Below the pieces are notes generated by a model. The model made no database searches. It saw nothing but the letters and a program-made list of their open reading frames with translations, and was not told where the DNA came from. Shown in pieces: positions 1-6,806 of a stretch of 14,006 nucleotides of DNA. Position numbers and translations under genes: made by a program. Position 1 is the stretch's first letter. The number at the start of each line of letters is the position of its first letter. Origin of the DNA: CAYGTK01 sp964352775. GTDB taxonomy: Bacteria; Bacteroidota; Bacteroidia; Chitinophagales; CAIOSU01. Where the stretch lies: assembly GCA_964352775.1 (NCBI GenBank), contig CAYGTK010000113.1:1-14006 (forward strand), given 5' to 3'.

Positions 1-266
1 GTACCTGTTGCCGGGCACGGCATACAGAACGCTAGCAAGCTGCCAAAACCCCTCGCCCAAATCCGTACCCTAGCTACTGGGTGTCTCGCTACAAGTCTGT
101 ACTCTGACTTCTGTGCTCTGACTTCTCCCCAAAAAAAACTGTCTACCGCAGCACACACAATTACCTATTTCACGCAAAGCTGTGCATGTAAAAGAATGTG
201 GCACGATATATGAAACCCTAATTTTAGCACGTTGTACTTTAAACGAATTGTAAACGACTGACCAAC
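1..266. other. Leader region upstream of exbB, no gene recognised
   Basis: No protein that I recognise is encoded here. Frame 1 on the + strand is open for about 70 codons from the left edge, and frame 2 is open to a TAG at 71-73. Neither translation resembles a known family, although either could be the tail of a gene outside the window. The first 95 bases are visibly richer in G and C than the rest. A 7-bp tandem repeat follows at 96-130, then an A8 run at 131-138. The remaining stretch to the exbB start should hold the promoter and 5' UTR of the exbB operon, but I see no convincing match to the Bacteroidota TTG / TAnnTTTG promoter pattern. Confidence 0.5.
96..130 (+). repeat. Degenerate heptanucleotide tandem repeat, copy 1
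   Basis: The sequence reads in 7-base steps as tctgtac / tctgact / tctgtgc / tctgact, followed by a degraded tctcccc. Four consecutive units share TCTG in the first four positions. A related 7-bp repeat with the same TGACTTCTG core lies at the other intergenic region near 6772-6806, in the same orientation. Such short heptameric repeats are typical intergenic material and probably arise by replication slippage. No function is evident. Confidence 0.6.
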
Positions 267-938
267 ATGAACGTATTCCTTACACGAATAGACACTTTGA
301 GCGATGGAACAGTGGTAGAAGTTACCTCTGTATTCGAATTATTAATGAAAGGGGGCTGGTTCTTAGTGCCTATTGTATTGCTATCTATGGTAGCAGTATA
401 CATCTTTTTTGAGCGCTACCTTACCATCCGCAAGGCTACCAAGGTAGATGATAGCTTTTTACCCAGCATCCGCGATTATGTGGTGAACGGTAACATTGCC
501 GCTGCTGCTGCTTTATGCAAGCAGACCGATAGCCCCATTGCACGAATGATAGACAAAGGCATTAGCCGCATAGGTAAACCCTTGAAGAACATTGAGACCA
601 GTATTGAGAACGTAGGCCGACTAGAGGTGTACAGTTTAGAAAAGGGACTTAGTGTACTGGCCACCATTGCTGGTGCTGCGCCTATGTTGGGTTTCTTAGG
701 TACGGTAACGGGTATGATACGCGCCTTCTACGAAATGGCCAATGCAGGTAACGATATTGAAACCAGTATGCTTGCAGGTGGTATTTACGAGGCATTGATA
801 ACTACTGCCGTAGGTTTGGCGGTAGGTATTGTGGCTTATGTGGGCTACAATGTTTTGGTGAGTATGGTAGATAAAGCCGTGAACCAGATGGAGGCCACCA
901 GCCTAGGATTTATAGATCTTTTACAAGAACCTGCCTAG
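267..938 (+). CDS. exbB: MotA/TolQ/ExbB family proton channel protein
   Basis: This is the inner-membrane proton channel subunit that, with ExbD, converts proton motive force into movement of TonB for outer-membrane transport. The 223-residue length fits the family. A first membrane helix lies at about residues 30-48. A long cytoplasmic part follows, and then two more helices at about 126-155 and 170-198. The family signature is PMLGFLGTVTGM at 139-150, just before a short loop and the helix containing ALITTAVGLAVG. The ATG at 267 is taken as the start because it gives the expected short N-terminus before helix 1. The stop is followed after one base by the exbD start, so translation is probably coupled. 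A TolQ role cannot be excluded from this protein alone, but the adjacent tonB gene favours ExbB. Confidence 0.93.
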   Translation: MNVFLTRIDTLSDGTVVEVTSVFELLMKGGWFLVPIVLLSMVAVYIFFERYLTIRKATKVDDSFLPSIRDYVVNGNIAAAAALCKQTDSPIARMIDKGISRIGKPLKNIETSIENVGRLEVYSLEKGLSVLATIAGAAPMLGFLGTVTGMIRAFYEMANAGNDIETSMLAGGIYEALITTAVGLAVGIVAYVGYNVLVSMVDKAVNQMEATSLGFIDLLQEPA

Positions 939-939
939 T

Positions 940-1335
940 ATGAACTTACGAAGTAGAAATAAGGTGTTGGACACGTTCAACATGTCATCCTTAACAGACA
1001 TCATCTTTCTGTTACTCATTTTTTTTATGCTTACATCTAAAATGGTAAGTGTGAATGCCCTGAACGTATTATTACCCAACTCTAGTGCTAAAACCGATAC
1101 CCCACAATCGGTAGCAGTAACTATTGATAAAGACATTAAGTATTACATTGGCAAAGAGGAAGTTAGCTTTAGTGAGCTAAAGCCCCGATTGACCAAGCAA
1201 CTGGAAGGAAAACAGAATGCAGCGGTAGTATTAAATGCCGAACGATCGATACCGTGGGATGAAGTAATAAAGGTGCTGAACATTGGCTATGAGATGAACA
1301 TTAACATGGTAGTGGCAACTAAACCGATGAAGTAA
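940..1335 (+). CDS. exbD: Biopolymer transporter ExbD/TolR family protein
   Basis: This is the partner of ExbB in the TonB motor: a single-span inner-membrane protein with a periplasmic C-terminal domain. The sequence shows a short basic N-terminus, then LTDIIFLLLIFFMLTS at residues 18-33. That is the canonical ExbD transmembrane helix carrying the conserved membrane Asp (D20), which takes part in proton translocation. The periplasmic domain runs to residue 131, a normal length. The gene begins one base after exbB and its stop overlaps the tonB start in TAATG, so the three genes form a tightly coupled unit. Confidence 0.93.
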   Translation: MNLRSRNKVLDTFNMSSLTDIIFLLLIFFMLTSKMVSVNALNVLLPNSSAKTDTPQSVAVTIDKDIKYYIGKEEVSFSELKPRLTKQLEGKQNAAVVLNAERSIPWDEVIKVLNIGYEMNINMVVATKPMK

Positions 1336-2240
1336 TGAGCAACGACAATACCAATACTTGGAAGGAAGAAGAAGAAAAGAACCGCAAACGCGGAATGATA
1401 ATAGCGGGCGTAATTCATGCTGCTTTGCTATTGCTGTTCTTGTACTTGGGTTTAGTGAGTAAATTTCCACCAGAAATAGAGGGCTTCTCCATCAATTTCG
1501 GGATGAACGACCAAGGTAGCGGTACATTGGTATCGGAGGTGAAAAATCCTGTTAAAGAACCTACCGTAGAAGCTAGCACTCCACCCCCACCAGTAGTGGA
1601 ACCTGTGGTAGAAAGTACCACACCAGAAATAGAAACACAGAATGTTGTAGAATCGGTAGCCATACCTGTAGAGGAAGAAGTGGTAGTTCCAGATCCTGTA
1701 GAGGAAGTGGAGCCTGAACCAGTTGAAGAACCAGTAGTGGAAACACCTGTTGAAGAAGTGGAAGTAGAATCAACCCCAGAGCCTGTTCCTGAACCAGAAC
1801 CTGAGCCAGTAGTTAACACTGAGCATACCTTTTCTGGAATGCCTTCTGATAACAACAATCCGAATAGTGAGGGCATTACCATGGGAGATGGCGATCAAGG
1901 TGTAGAAACGGGAAACCCTAGCTCTGATAACTACGAAGGCGATATATCTTATGGATTAGGGAACAGCGGAAAAGGATGGGCATTGGCAGGTAGAAGTCTG
2001 CTATCAAAACCAGAAATAAACGACGATAGCCAGAAACGTGGTAAAGTAGGTATAAAGATAAAAGTAGACCGCACTGGTAAAGTAGTTTCTGCTATTTGGG
2101 ACCCTAAAACATCTACTACTACTGATACATATTTGGTGAATAAAGCTAAAGCAGAAGCAATGAAGTACAAATTCAATGCTGACTCTAAAGCATCGGAAGT
2201 GGCCTTTGGTATTATTGTCATAGACTTCAAACTGCAATAA
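1335..2240 (+). CDS. tonB: Energy transducer TonB family protein
   Basis: TonB spans the periplasm and passes energy from ExbBD to outer-membrane TonB-dependent transporters. The 301-residue protein has a charged N-terminus and one uncleaved membrane helix at about 21-41 (IIAGVIHAALLLLFLYLG). A low-complexity Pro/Glu/Val spacer follows at about 71-160, made of repeated PVVE and PEPV-like units. An Asn/Gly/Ser-rich stretch then leads to a C-terminal TonB domain at about 220-301 containing GKVGIKIKVDRTGKVVSA, which is typical of Bacteroidota TonB proteins. The gene overlaps exbD by one base and is followed after five bases by folC. The spacer gives a strong GA/GT-rich purine bias on this strand, which opens spurious long frames on the opposite strand. 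The genome may hold other TonB paralogues, so the symbol describes the family. Confidence 0.9.
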   Translation: MSNDNTNTWKEEEEKNRKRGMIIAGVIHAALLLLFLYLGLVSKFPPEIEGFSINFGMNDQGSGTLVSEVKNPVKEPTVEASTPPPPVVEPVVESTTPEIETQNVVESVAIPVEEEVVVPDPVEEVEPEPVEEPVVETPVEEVEVESTPEPVPEPEPEPVVNTEHTFSGMPSDNNNPNSEGITMGDGDQGVETGNPSSDNYEGDISYGLGNSGKGWALAGRSLLSKPEINDDSQKRGKVGIKIKVDRTGKVVSAIWDPKTSTTTDTYLVNKAKAEAMKYKFNADSKASEVAFGIIVIDFKLQ

Positions 2241-2245
2241 GCCCC

Positions 2246-3550
2246 GTGAATTACGCAGAAACCCTGCAGTATTTGTACGAGCAGCTACCCATGTTCCAAC
2301 GAGTGGGTGCAGCAGCTTACAAGAAAGACCTGACCAATACGCTTGCCTTAAGCGAGCATTTTGATAACCCTCACACTAAGTTCCCCAGTATTCATATTGC
2401 TGGCACTAATGGTAAGGGTTCTGTGGCGCATATGTTGGCAGCGGTATTTACCGAAGCTGGTTATAAAACAGGATTATACACCTCGCCCCATTACGTTGAT
2501 TTTAGAGAGCGTATTAAGATAGATGGTAAATACATTAGCGAAGAAGCCGTTATAGACTTCGTAGCAAAAGGAAAGGAAAAGTTTGAAAGCATTCAACCAT
2601 CCTTCTTTGAGATAACCGTGGTAATGGCCTTTGAATACTTTGCGCAGCAAAAGGTAGATATAGCCATTGTAGAAACAGGCTTGGGTGGAAGATTGGATTC
2701 TACCAACATTATTACTCCTGAGCTATCCATCATCACCAATATTGGTTACGACCATATGGATATGTTGGGCGATACACTTCCTCTAATAGCAGGAGAAAAG
2801 GCGGGCATCATAAAACCCAACATTCCCGTAATTATTGGCGAAAGCCACGAGGGAACGACTCCTGTATTCACCAACACAGCTAAGGAGCGTAATGCCCCTA
2901 TCCTATTCGCTGATAAAGAGTATAAGCTGCACTTCCATCAAATGGATGATAGCTATTCCTTCTTGGCAAAAGAGAACAACTTCCCGCATTACACCAATAT
3001 CATCCCCGACCTAACAGGCACCTATCAGCAAAAGAACTTAAGTACTGTATTAGCCGCTTTGCTTGAGATTGAAAAGCAAGGCAAATTTGATCTGTCTGAA
3101 ATAGCCATACTAGAGGGTATCAGCAATGTACGGCAGCTAAGTAGCTTCATGGGCCGTTGGCAGCAGATAGGCAGCTCACCGACCATCATCTGCGATAGTG
3201 CACATAATGAGCATGGTGTTCGAGAGATGATAAAGCAATTGCAGTCGATCAACTATCAAAAGCTACATATCATTTGGGGATCGGTAAAAGACAAAGACCT
3301 TCATCCAGTACTCCAACAACTTCCGAGCGAAGCGAGCTACTATTTTTGTCAGCCTGATATACCAAGGGCATTAGATAGCATATCGCTAAAAGAGAAAGCC
3401 AAGGAGTATGGTCTAGAAGGTGATGCTTTTCCAACGGTAGGCGAAGCTTTTAGTAACGCTAAACAACGCGCTAAAGAGAAAGACCTCATTTTAGTATGCG
3501 GAAGCATATTCGTGGTAGGCGAAGTGCTCGGCTCAGTTGTCTCGCTTTAG
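2246..3550 (+). CDS. folC: Bifunctional dihydrofolate synthase / folylpolyglutamate synthase
   Basis: FolC adds L-glutamate to dihydropteroate to make dihydrofolate, and further glutamates to tetrahydrofolates, using ATP in the cytoplasm. The 434-residue length is normal. The Mur-ligase-type P-loop GTNGKGS is at 53-59, with FFE at 120-122 and ETGLGGRLDSTN at 143-154. GYDH (167-170) and GEKAGIIK (183-190) complete the central domain. GRWQ (303-306) and DSAHN (317-321) mark the C-terminal ligase domain. The start is GTG, five bases after the tonB stop. I chose it because it gives the N-terminus MNYAETLQYLYEQLPMFQR that is usual in Bacteroidota FolC. It appears co-transcribed with exbB-exbD-tonB, a neighbourhood I recall from other Bacteroidota. 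Its 3' end overlaps the convergent DUF2061 gene by 18 bp. Confidence 0.94.
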   Translation: MNYAETLQYLYEQLPMFQRVGAAAYKKDLTNTLALSEHFDNPHTKFPSIHIAGTNGKGSVAHMLAAVFTEAGYKTGLYTSPHYVDFRERIKIDGKYISEEAVIDFVAKGKEKFESIQPSFFEITVVMAFEYFAQQKVDIAIVETGLGGRLDSTNIITPELSIITNIGYDHMDMLGDTLPLIAGEKAGIIKPNIPVIIGESHEGTTPVFTNTAKERNAPILFADKEYKLHFHQMDDSYSFLAKENNFPHYTNIIPDLTGTYQQKNLSTVLAALLEIEKQGKFDLSEIAILEGISNVRQLSSFMGRWQQIGSSPTIICDSAHNEHGVREMIKQLQSINYQKLHIIWGSVKDKDLHPVLQQLPSEASYYFCQPDIPRALDSISLKEKAKEYGLEGDAFPTVGEAFSNAKQRAKEKDLILVCGSIFVVGEVLGSVVSL

Positions 3551-4018
3551 AATATCTAATCGTTCACGAATGGACCCTGGTGGTAATTTCTGCCACAACT
3601 TCTCATGGATGTAGTACAAGATGAACTTAGAGACAAATTCAATACCAGCGATATAACCTGCAGCTTTACTTGCTTCACCAGTAGCTATACTTTCCTCATC
3701 AATAAGAATGATGGAGATAGCGATAACGTAAGTCATTGCACTAGCAAATACCCGCCATACGGCCGACTTCACCAGTAAAATGGTATTGGTCATCTTCTTG
3801 TCACGCATGTAAGCTTGCCACATACGCTCGTGTATGTAGTAGGCGGCTACCTTAAATACTGTTTCTATTAAGCCTATAGAAAGGGCTTGGGTAATACTTC
3901 CCGTTACCAGTACCGAAATGATAACGGTATCTACCAAGGCCACTAGCCGCCACGAGATTCCTTTAGCTATGCTTCGGGCATGTGATTCAGCATGTATTAG
4001 TTCTTCAGCCATTCTCAA
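3533..4018 (-). CDS. Tandem DUF2061 membrane protein
   Basis: This 161-residue protein contains two consecutive DUF2061 units. Residues 19-67 start KGISWR and end YYIHERMW. Residues 84-142 start KSAVWR and end YYIHEKLW. Each unit has two hydrophobic helices, so four membrane spans are expected, with the shared xWR and YYIHExxW motifs near the membrane surface. DUF2061 is a small membrane domain of unknown biochemical role. In some bacteria it lies beside sulfate-assimilation genes, but none are here. An ATG two codons downstream (M3) is an equally possible start. It is encoded opposite to folC, overlaps its 3' end by 18 bp, and lies 48 bp downstream of the hypothetical gene on the same strand. 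It may be co-transcribed with that gene, although a promoter in the AT-rich gap is also possible. Confidence 0.85.
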   Translation of the reverse strand: MRMAEELIHAESHARSIAKGISWRLVALVDTVIISVLVTGSITQALSIGLIETVFKVAAYYIHERMWQAYMRDKKMTNTILLVKSAVWRVFASAMTYVIAISIILIDEESIATGEASKAAGYIAGIEFVSKFILYYIHEKLWQKLPPGSIRERLDILKRDN

Positions 4019-4066
4019 CAGAATTGACCGCTAAATTACAAATAAGGTGATAAGTAGACTATTGGT

Positions 4067-4567
4067 TTAGGCCGTGCGTAAATGGCCGCCATTTGGGTGA
4101 ATATCAGGGTCTATATGGCTGATGCCCAATTCGGTGATCTTTATAAAAGTTTCCGTACCATCATAACGAACCTTAGCCAAGCCGTTGGTTTCCATATGTC
4201 GGCATATATCTTTCGCTGCGGTAATATTCTTGGGTAAGAACTGCAAGTGTCCAACTACTGGATAAAAGTGCGCAGCATCATCTTTAATACCTTCTAACAG
4301 TTGATATACCTCTTTCTTTACATCCTCACTTATCAGGTCAATGCCCTTTATATCAATGGCAGCAGTAAATGAATTTAAAGTAGAACCTGAATACTGTTTC
4401 AAAAAACCAGCATTCTTCAAGGCATAGCCATATTCAATTATAGCACTTTCTTGAGTGATGCCACCATCTTCCAACAATGGGGCAATGTCCCACACCCCAT
4501 TGGGGTTGTGCTTGTATTGTAGGTAAAGCCATTCAAGCAATTCGTATTTCAGGTCAGAGGGTCTCAT
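4067..4567 (-). CDS. Hypothetical protein with two winged-helix-like halves
   Basis: I do not recognise the family. The protein has 166 residues, no signal peptide and no membrane segment, so it is probably cytoplasmic. The N-terminal half (about 5-79) is largely helical and ends FTAAIDIKGIDLI. The C-terminal half (about 100-152) has helices followed by FIKITELGISHI. Both endings resemble the last strand or 'wing' and closing helix of winged-helix DNA-binding domains, in which a line such as 'ITxxGixxi' is common. A tandem winged-helix protein is therefore a reasonable structural guess, but no clear recognition helix can be named. It is divergent from the mscS-type gene and lies upstream of the DUF2061 gene on the same strand. 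Confidence 0.7.
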   Translation of the reverse strand: MRPSDLKYELLEWLYLQYKHNPNGVWDIAPLLEDGGITQESAIIEYGYALKNAGFLKQYSGSTLNSFTAAIDIKGIDLISEDVKKEVYQLLEGIKDDAAHFYPVVGHLQFLPKNITAAKDICRHMETNGLAKVRYDGTETFIKITELGISHIDPDIHPNGGHLRTA

Positions 4568-4735
4568 CAGCTTCTATAAATTAAGCAATTTATTCGATAT
4601 ATAATAGTAACAAGCGTGTGATGAAATGGTTAACATCTGCATTTCAAACTTATTAAGCTATCCACAGGCTGTGCTTTATTAGGTGGAGCGAATAAGACTA
4701 TTGCACTTAGCTTAGCACTATAACGGTAAAGTACC
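4568..4735. promoter_or_regulatory. Divergent intergenic region, presumed promoters for the hypothetical gene and mscS
   Basis: This 168-bp AT-rich spacer separates two divergently oriented genes and so should contain both promoters. On the - strand, TTGTTAC is followed about 18 bases later by TAAATTGC. This is a partial match to the Bacteroidota TTG / TAnnTTTG promoter upstream of the hypothetical gene. On the + strand, no equally good candidate is visible. A short direct repeat TTAGC-TTAGC lies about 25 bases before the channel start. The promoter positions are inference. Confidence 0.35.
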
Positions 4736-5674
4736 ATGCCCAGTTTCACTGAAATGTTAATTAACGTTAAGGAAGTGCTCCAACCAGTAGCGGAGGCTAT
4801 CAATGCCCCTATACATATAGGTGAGGTCAGCTTTAGTGTGGGCACTATTCTATTCGTACTTTTCGCTTGGGTTATTTTATATGTTTCTGTTAAGTGGTTG
4901 AGAAACATTTTGGTGAACAAGATACTTACCCGCTACAAAGTGGATGTAGGTGTTCGAAAGAGTGTTGGCACCATCTTTAAATACGTGTTGTACATTTTTG
5001 GTAGTTTGATCATTGTGCAATCTACAGGAGTTAAGCTAGGTGCACTAACCGTAGTTTTTGGTGCTTTAGGTGTAGGTATTGGTTTTGGCTTGCAGAACAT
5101 TACCAACAACTTTATTTCTGGTATTATCATCTTGTTTGAGCGGCCTATTAAAGTTGGTGATAGAATTGAAGTGGGTTTAGTAAAGGGAGATGTAGTAGAT
5201 GTTGCCGCCAGAGCCACCACTATTATTACCAATGACAACATATCGCTTATCGTGCCCAATAGCGAGTTTATAAGCAATACCGTTACCAATTGGAGCCATA
5301 ACGATAGGCGCATTCGCTTGCATATACCGGTAGGTGTTTCTTACAAAGAAGACCCAAGGCGAATTAGAAGGTTACTATTAGAGGTAGTGGCTGAAAACAG
5401 CTCCATATTAACCAAACCAAAGCCGGATATTCTATTCATTGAATTTGGGGATAGCTCACTCAACTTTGAAATAACAGCATGGACATCAACCTATACCGAT
5501 CGCCCGGTCGTATTGAAAAGTCAATTGAACTACGCCATATTTAAGAAATTTACCGACAATAATGTAGAAATACCATTCCCGCAGCGCGACCTTCATATTC
5601 GCACCGAAACGGAGAAAACAGTAGTATTCCGACAAGACCTTTCTGAAGTAGAGCAAGAAGTTAACAAGCCTTAA
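4736..5674 (+). CDS. MscS family small-conductance mechanosensitive ion channel
   Basis: MscS channels open under membrane tension and release solutes on hypo-osmotic shock. The 312-residue protein has a membrane helix at about 34-55, a second at about 80-98, and the glycine- and alanine-rich pore helix at about 101-135 containing GALGVGIGFGLQN. The typical beta-domain follows with RPIKVGDRIEV (136-146), IIVPN-like LIVPNSEFI (171-179) and the NW pair (185-186). A C-terminal alpha/beta domain runs to about 290. This is the compact three-helix MscS architecture, close in size to E. coli MscS. The ATG at 4736 gives a short amphipathic N-terminus. The gene ends 51 bp before the phosphoesterase gene on the same strand, so the two may share a transcript, though no functional link is obvious. 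Confidence 0.92.
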   Translation: MPSFTEMLINVKEVLQPVAEAINAPIHIGEVSFSVGTILFVLFAWVILYVSVKWLRNILVNKILTRYKVDVGVRKSVGTIFKYVLYIFGSLIIVQSTGVKLGALTVVFGALGVGIGFGLQNITNNFISGIIILFERPIKVGDRIEVGLVKGDVVDVAARATTIITNDNISLIVPNSEFISNTVTNWSHNDRRIRLHIPVGVSYKEDPRRIRRLLLEVVAENSSILTKPKPDILFIEFGDSSLNFEITAWTSTYTDRPVVLKSQLNYAIFKKFTDNNVEIPFPQRDLHIRTETEKTVVFRQDLSEVEQEVNKP

Positions 5675-5737
5675 CAGCTATTACATATAGCCTCTGCCCT
5701 ATTTCCCGTTCCAAGGGCACAACAAGTGACCAATGCT

Positions 5738-6577
5738 ATGGAACGAAGGAAATTCTTAAAACGGGCGGCTATTCTGGGTACTGGGGTTTTTATCCCTACG
5801 GCATATGCCATTCAAGTAGAGCCTTTCTGGTTGGAATTCGTAAAAAAGAAGATGCCTATCAAGAACCTACCCGATCATCTACATGGCAATACGTTGATAC
5901 AGATAAGTGATATTCATGTAGGCGATCATTTCGATAGCCAATACTTCATCGATTCATTTAAAGCTGCCAAAGCCTTTGAACCTGACTTCGTAGTATACAC
6001 AGGCGACTATGTAAATAGAGGTTATACCAGCCAACTCAATAACTTGGATAAGGTGATGCAGCATGCCCTACTGGGTAAAAAGGGTACGGTGGGCGTACTA
6101 GGAAATCATGATTATGGTAAGAATTGGTCGCAGAAAAGCATTGGTAAAAAGGTGACTGCTGTAATGGAGAAAAATGGCGTAAAAATACTCCGCAACCAAC
6201 AGAGGGCCTTTAATGGCCTCAACGTAATAGGTATAGATGATCGCTGGGGGCCTAACTTTTACCCGAAGAAGGCCATGAAGCACTACAGCAGCAAAAAGGC
6301 TAACCTAGTACTGTGCCACAACCCCGACGTGTGCGATATGAAAATATGGAACGGCTACCAAGGCTGGATACTAGCAGGCCACACACATGGCGGACAATGC
6401 AAGCCACCATTTCTACCACCACCACTTTTACCCGTTAAGAACAGGCGCTATACACAGGGTGAAATAGATCTGAAGGATGGTAGAACACTCTACATTAACA
6501 GAGCACTAGGCAGTTCTTTCCAAATACGCTTTAATGTAAGGCCTGAGATAACTGTGTTTGAAATGGTAAAGGCTTGA
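5738..6577 (+). CDS. Tat-exported calcineurin-like metallophosphoesterase (YkuE-type)
   Basis: This is a binuclear metal phosphoesterase. Counting from the ATG at 5738 it has 279 residues. An upstream in-frame GTG at 5726 would add MTNA. I prefer the ATG because it places a twin-arginine motif, RRKFLKR, directly after the first two residues. The motif is followed by a short hydrophobic stretch ending PTAYA, which is a Tat signal peptide. Metal-binding motifs in order are DIH, GDYV, GNHD, CHNPD and GHTHGG, at about residues 58, 90, 123, 194 and 214 of this version. The set is complete, so an active enzyme is expected in the periplasm or at the membrane face. The B. subtilis relative YkuE is a Tat substrate. 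Related enzymes act on phospholipids or UDP-diacylglucosamine, but the substrate here cannot be told. Confidence 0.88.
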   Translation: MERRKFLKRAAILGTGVFIPTAYAIQVEPFWLEFVKKKMPIKNLPDHLHGNTLIQISDIHVGDHFDSQYFIDSFKAAKAFEPDFVVYTGDYVNRGYTSQLNNLDKVMQHALLGKKGTVGVLGNHDYGKNWSQKSIGKKVTAVMEKNGVKILRNQQRAFNGLNVIGIDDRWGPNFYPKKAMKHYSSKKANLVLCHNPDVCDMKIWNGYQGWILAGHTHGGQCKPPFLPPPLLPVKNRRYTQGEIDLKDGRTLYINRALGSSFQIRFNVRPEITVFEMVKA

Positions 6578-6585
6578 AAATAAAT

Positions 6586-6656
6586 AGTCATACCGACGCA
6601 AGTAGGTATCCTAGCCAAAATGCTTACGCGAGACTCCGTTCTACAACGGAATGACT
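6586..6656. repeat. Palindromic intergenic element with terminal inverted repeats
   Basis: The ends form inverted repeats: AGTCATACCG on the left and CGGAATGACT on the right match as reverse complements at 9 of 10 positions. Inside, ATACC/GGTAT (6590-6594 with 6605-6609) plus AC/GT can form a hairpin with a GCAA loop. TCCGTT/AACGGA (6635-6640 with 6645-6650) forms a perfect 6-bp stem with a CTAC loop. This resembles the dispersed GTCAT...ATGAC palindromes found between bacterial genes. Lying at the 3' ends of two convergent genes, it may also act as a transcript end or stabiliser, although no U-tract follows the stems. Confidence 0.55.
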
Positions 6657-6729
6657 TTCCAACTATCATATCGAACATAGCGTAAAGAAGTGTGATTATC
6701 TATGACAAGAATTAATCCGATGTGAGTAA

Positions 6730-6763
6730 AGATCGCTTTTCTCGTTCCTCGATCGCGATGACA
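6730..6763. repeat. GATCGC / GCGATGAC inverted-repeat unit
   Basis: ATCGC (6732-6736) is the reverse complement of GCGAT (6755-6759), separated by a pyrimidine-rich stretch, and the self-complementary CGATCG lies at 6750-6755. Read on the - strand, the unit is GTCATCGCGATCGAGGAACG and onward. I remember this pattern as a recurrent intergenic repeat in Bacteroidota genomes. Its role is unknown. It may contribute to transcript ends in this convergent gap. Confidence 0.5.
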
Positions 6764-6771
6764 GCATTAAC

Positions 6772-6806
6772 CGTGGACCACGGACTATTGACTTCTGACT
6801 ACTAGC
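6772..6806 (+). repeat. Degenerate heptanucleotide tandem repeat, copy 2
   Basis: The sequence reads in 7-base steps as cgtggac / cacggac / tattgac / ttctgac, followed by tactagc. Four units end in GAC. The repeat runs exactly to the stop codon of the ABC ATPase gene on the opposite strand. It shares the core TGACTTCTG with the repeat near 96-130, so both probably belong to one repeat family that occupies intergenic positions. Confidence 0.6.

Noticed and set aside
1..210. Open frame 1 from the left edge as a possible gene tail
   Set aside because: Its translation is unlike any family I know and runs through the heptamer repeat, so chance openness is more likely.
1415..1882. A 155-codon open frame on the - strand rich in Gly, Ser and Thr
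   Set aside because: It is the antisense of the Pro/Glu/Val repeats in tonB. The low complexity comes from the spacer codons, and tonB has clear domain evidence.
4019..4066. TTATTTG on the - strand as a promoter for the DUF2061 gene
   Set aside because: Only the TTTG part fits the Bacteroidota -7 element and no well placed TTG was found, so it is not listed as a feature.
4933..5313. A 126-codon - strand open frame inside the MscS-type gene
   Set aside because: It is antisense to the conserved pore helix and beta-domain, with no independent support.
6635..6650. TCCGTT/AACGGA hairpin as a rho-independent terminator
   Set aside because: The stem is only 6 bp and no T-run follows on either strand. 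It fits better as part of the palindromic repeat.
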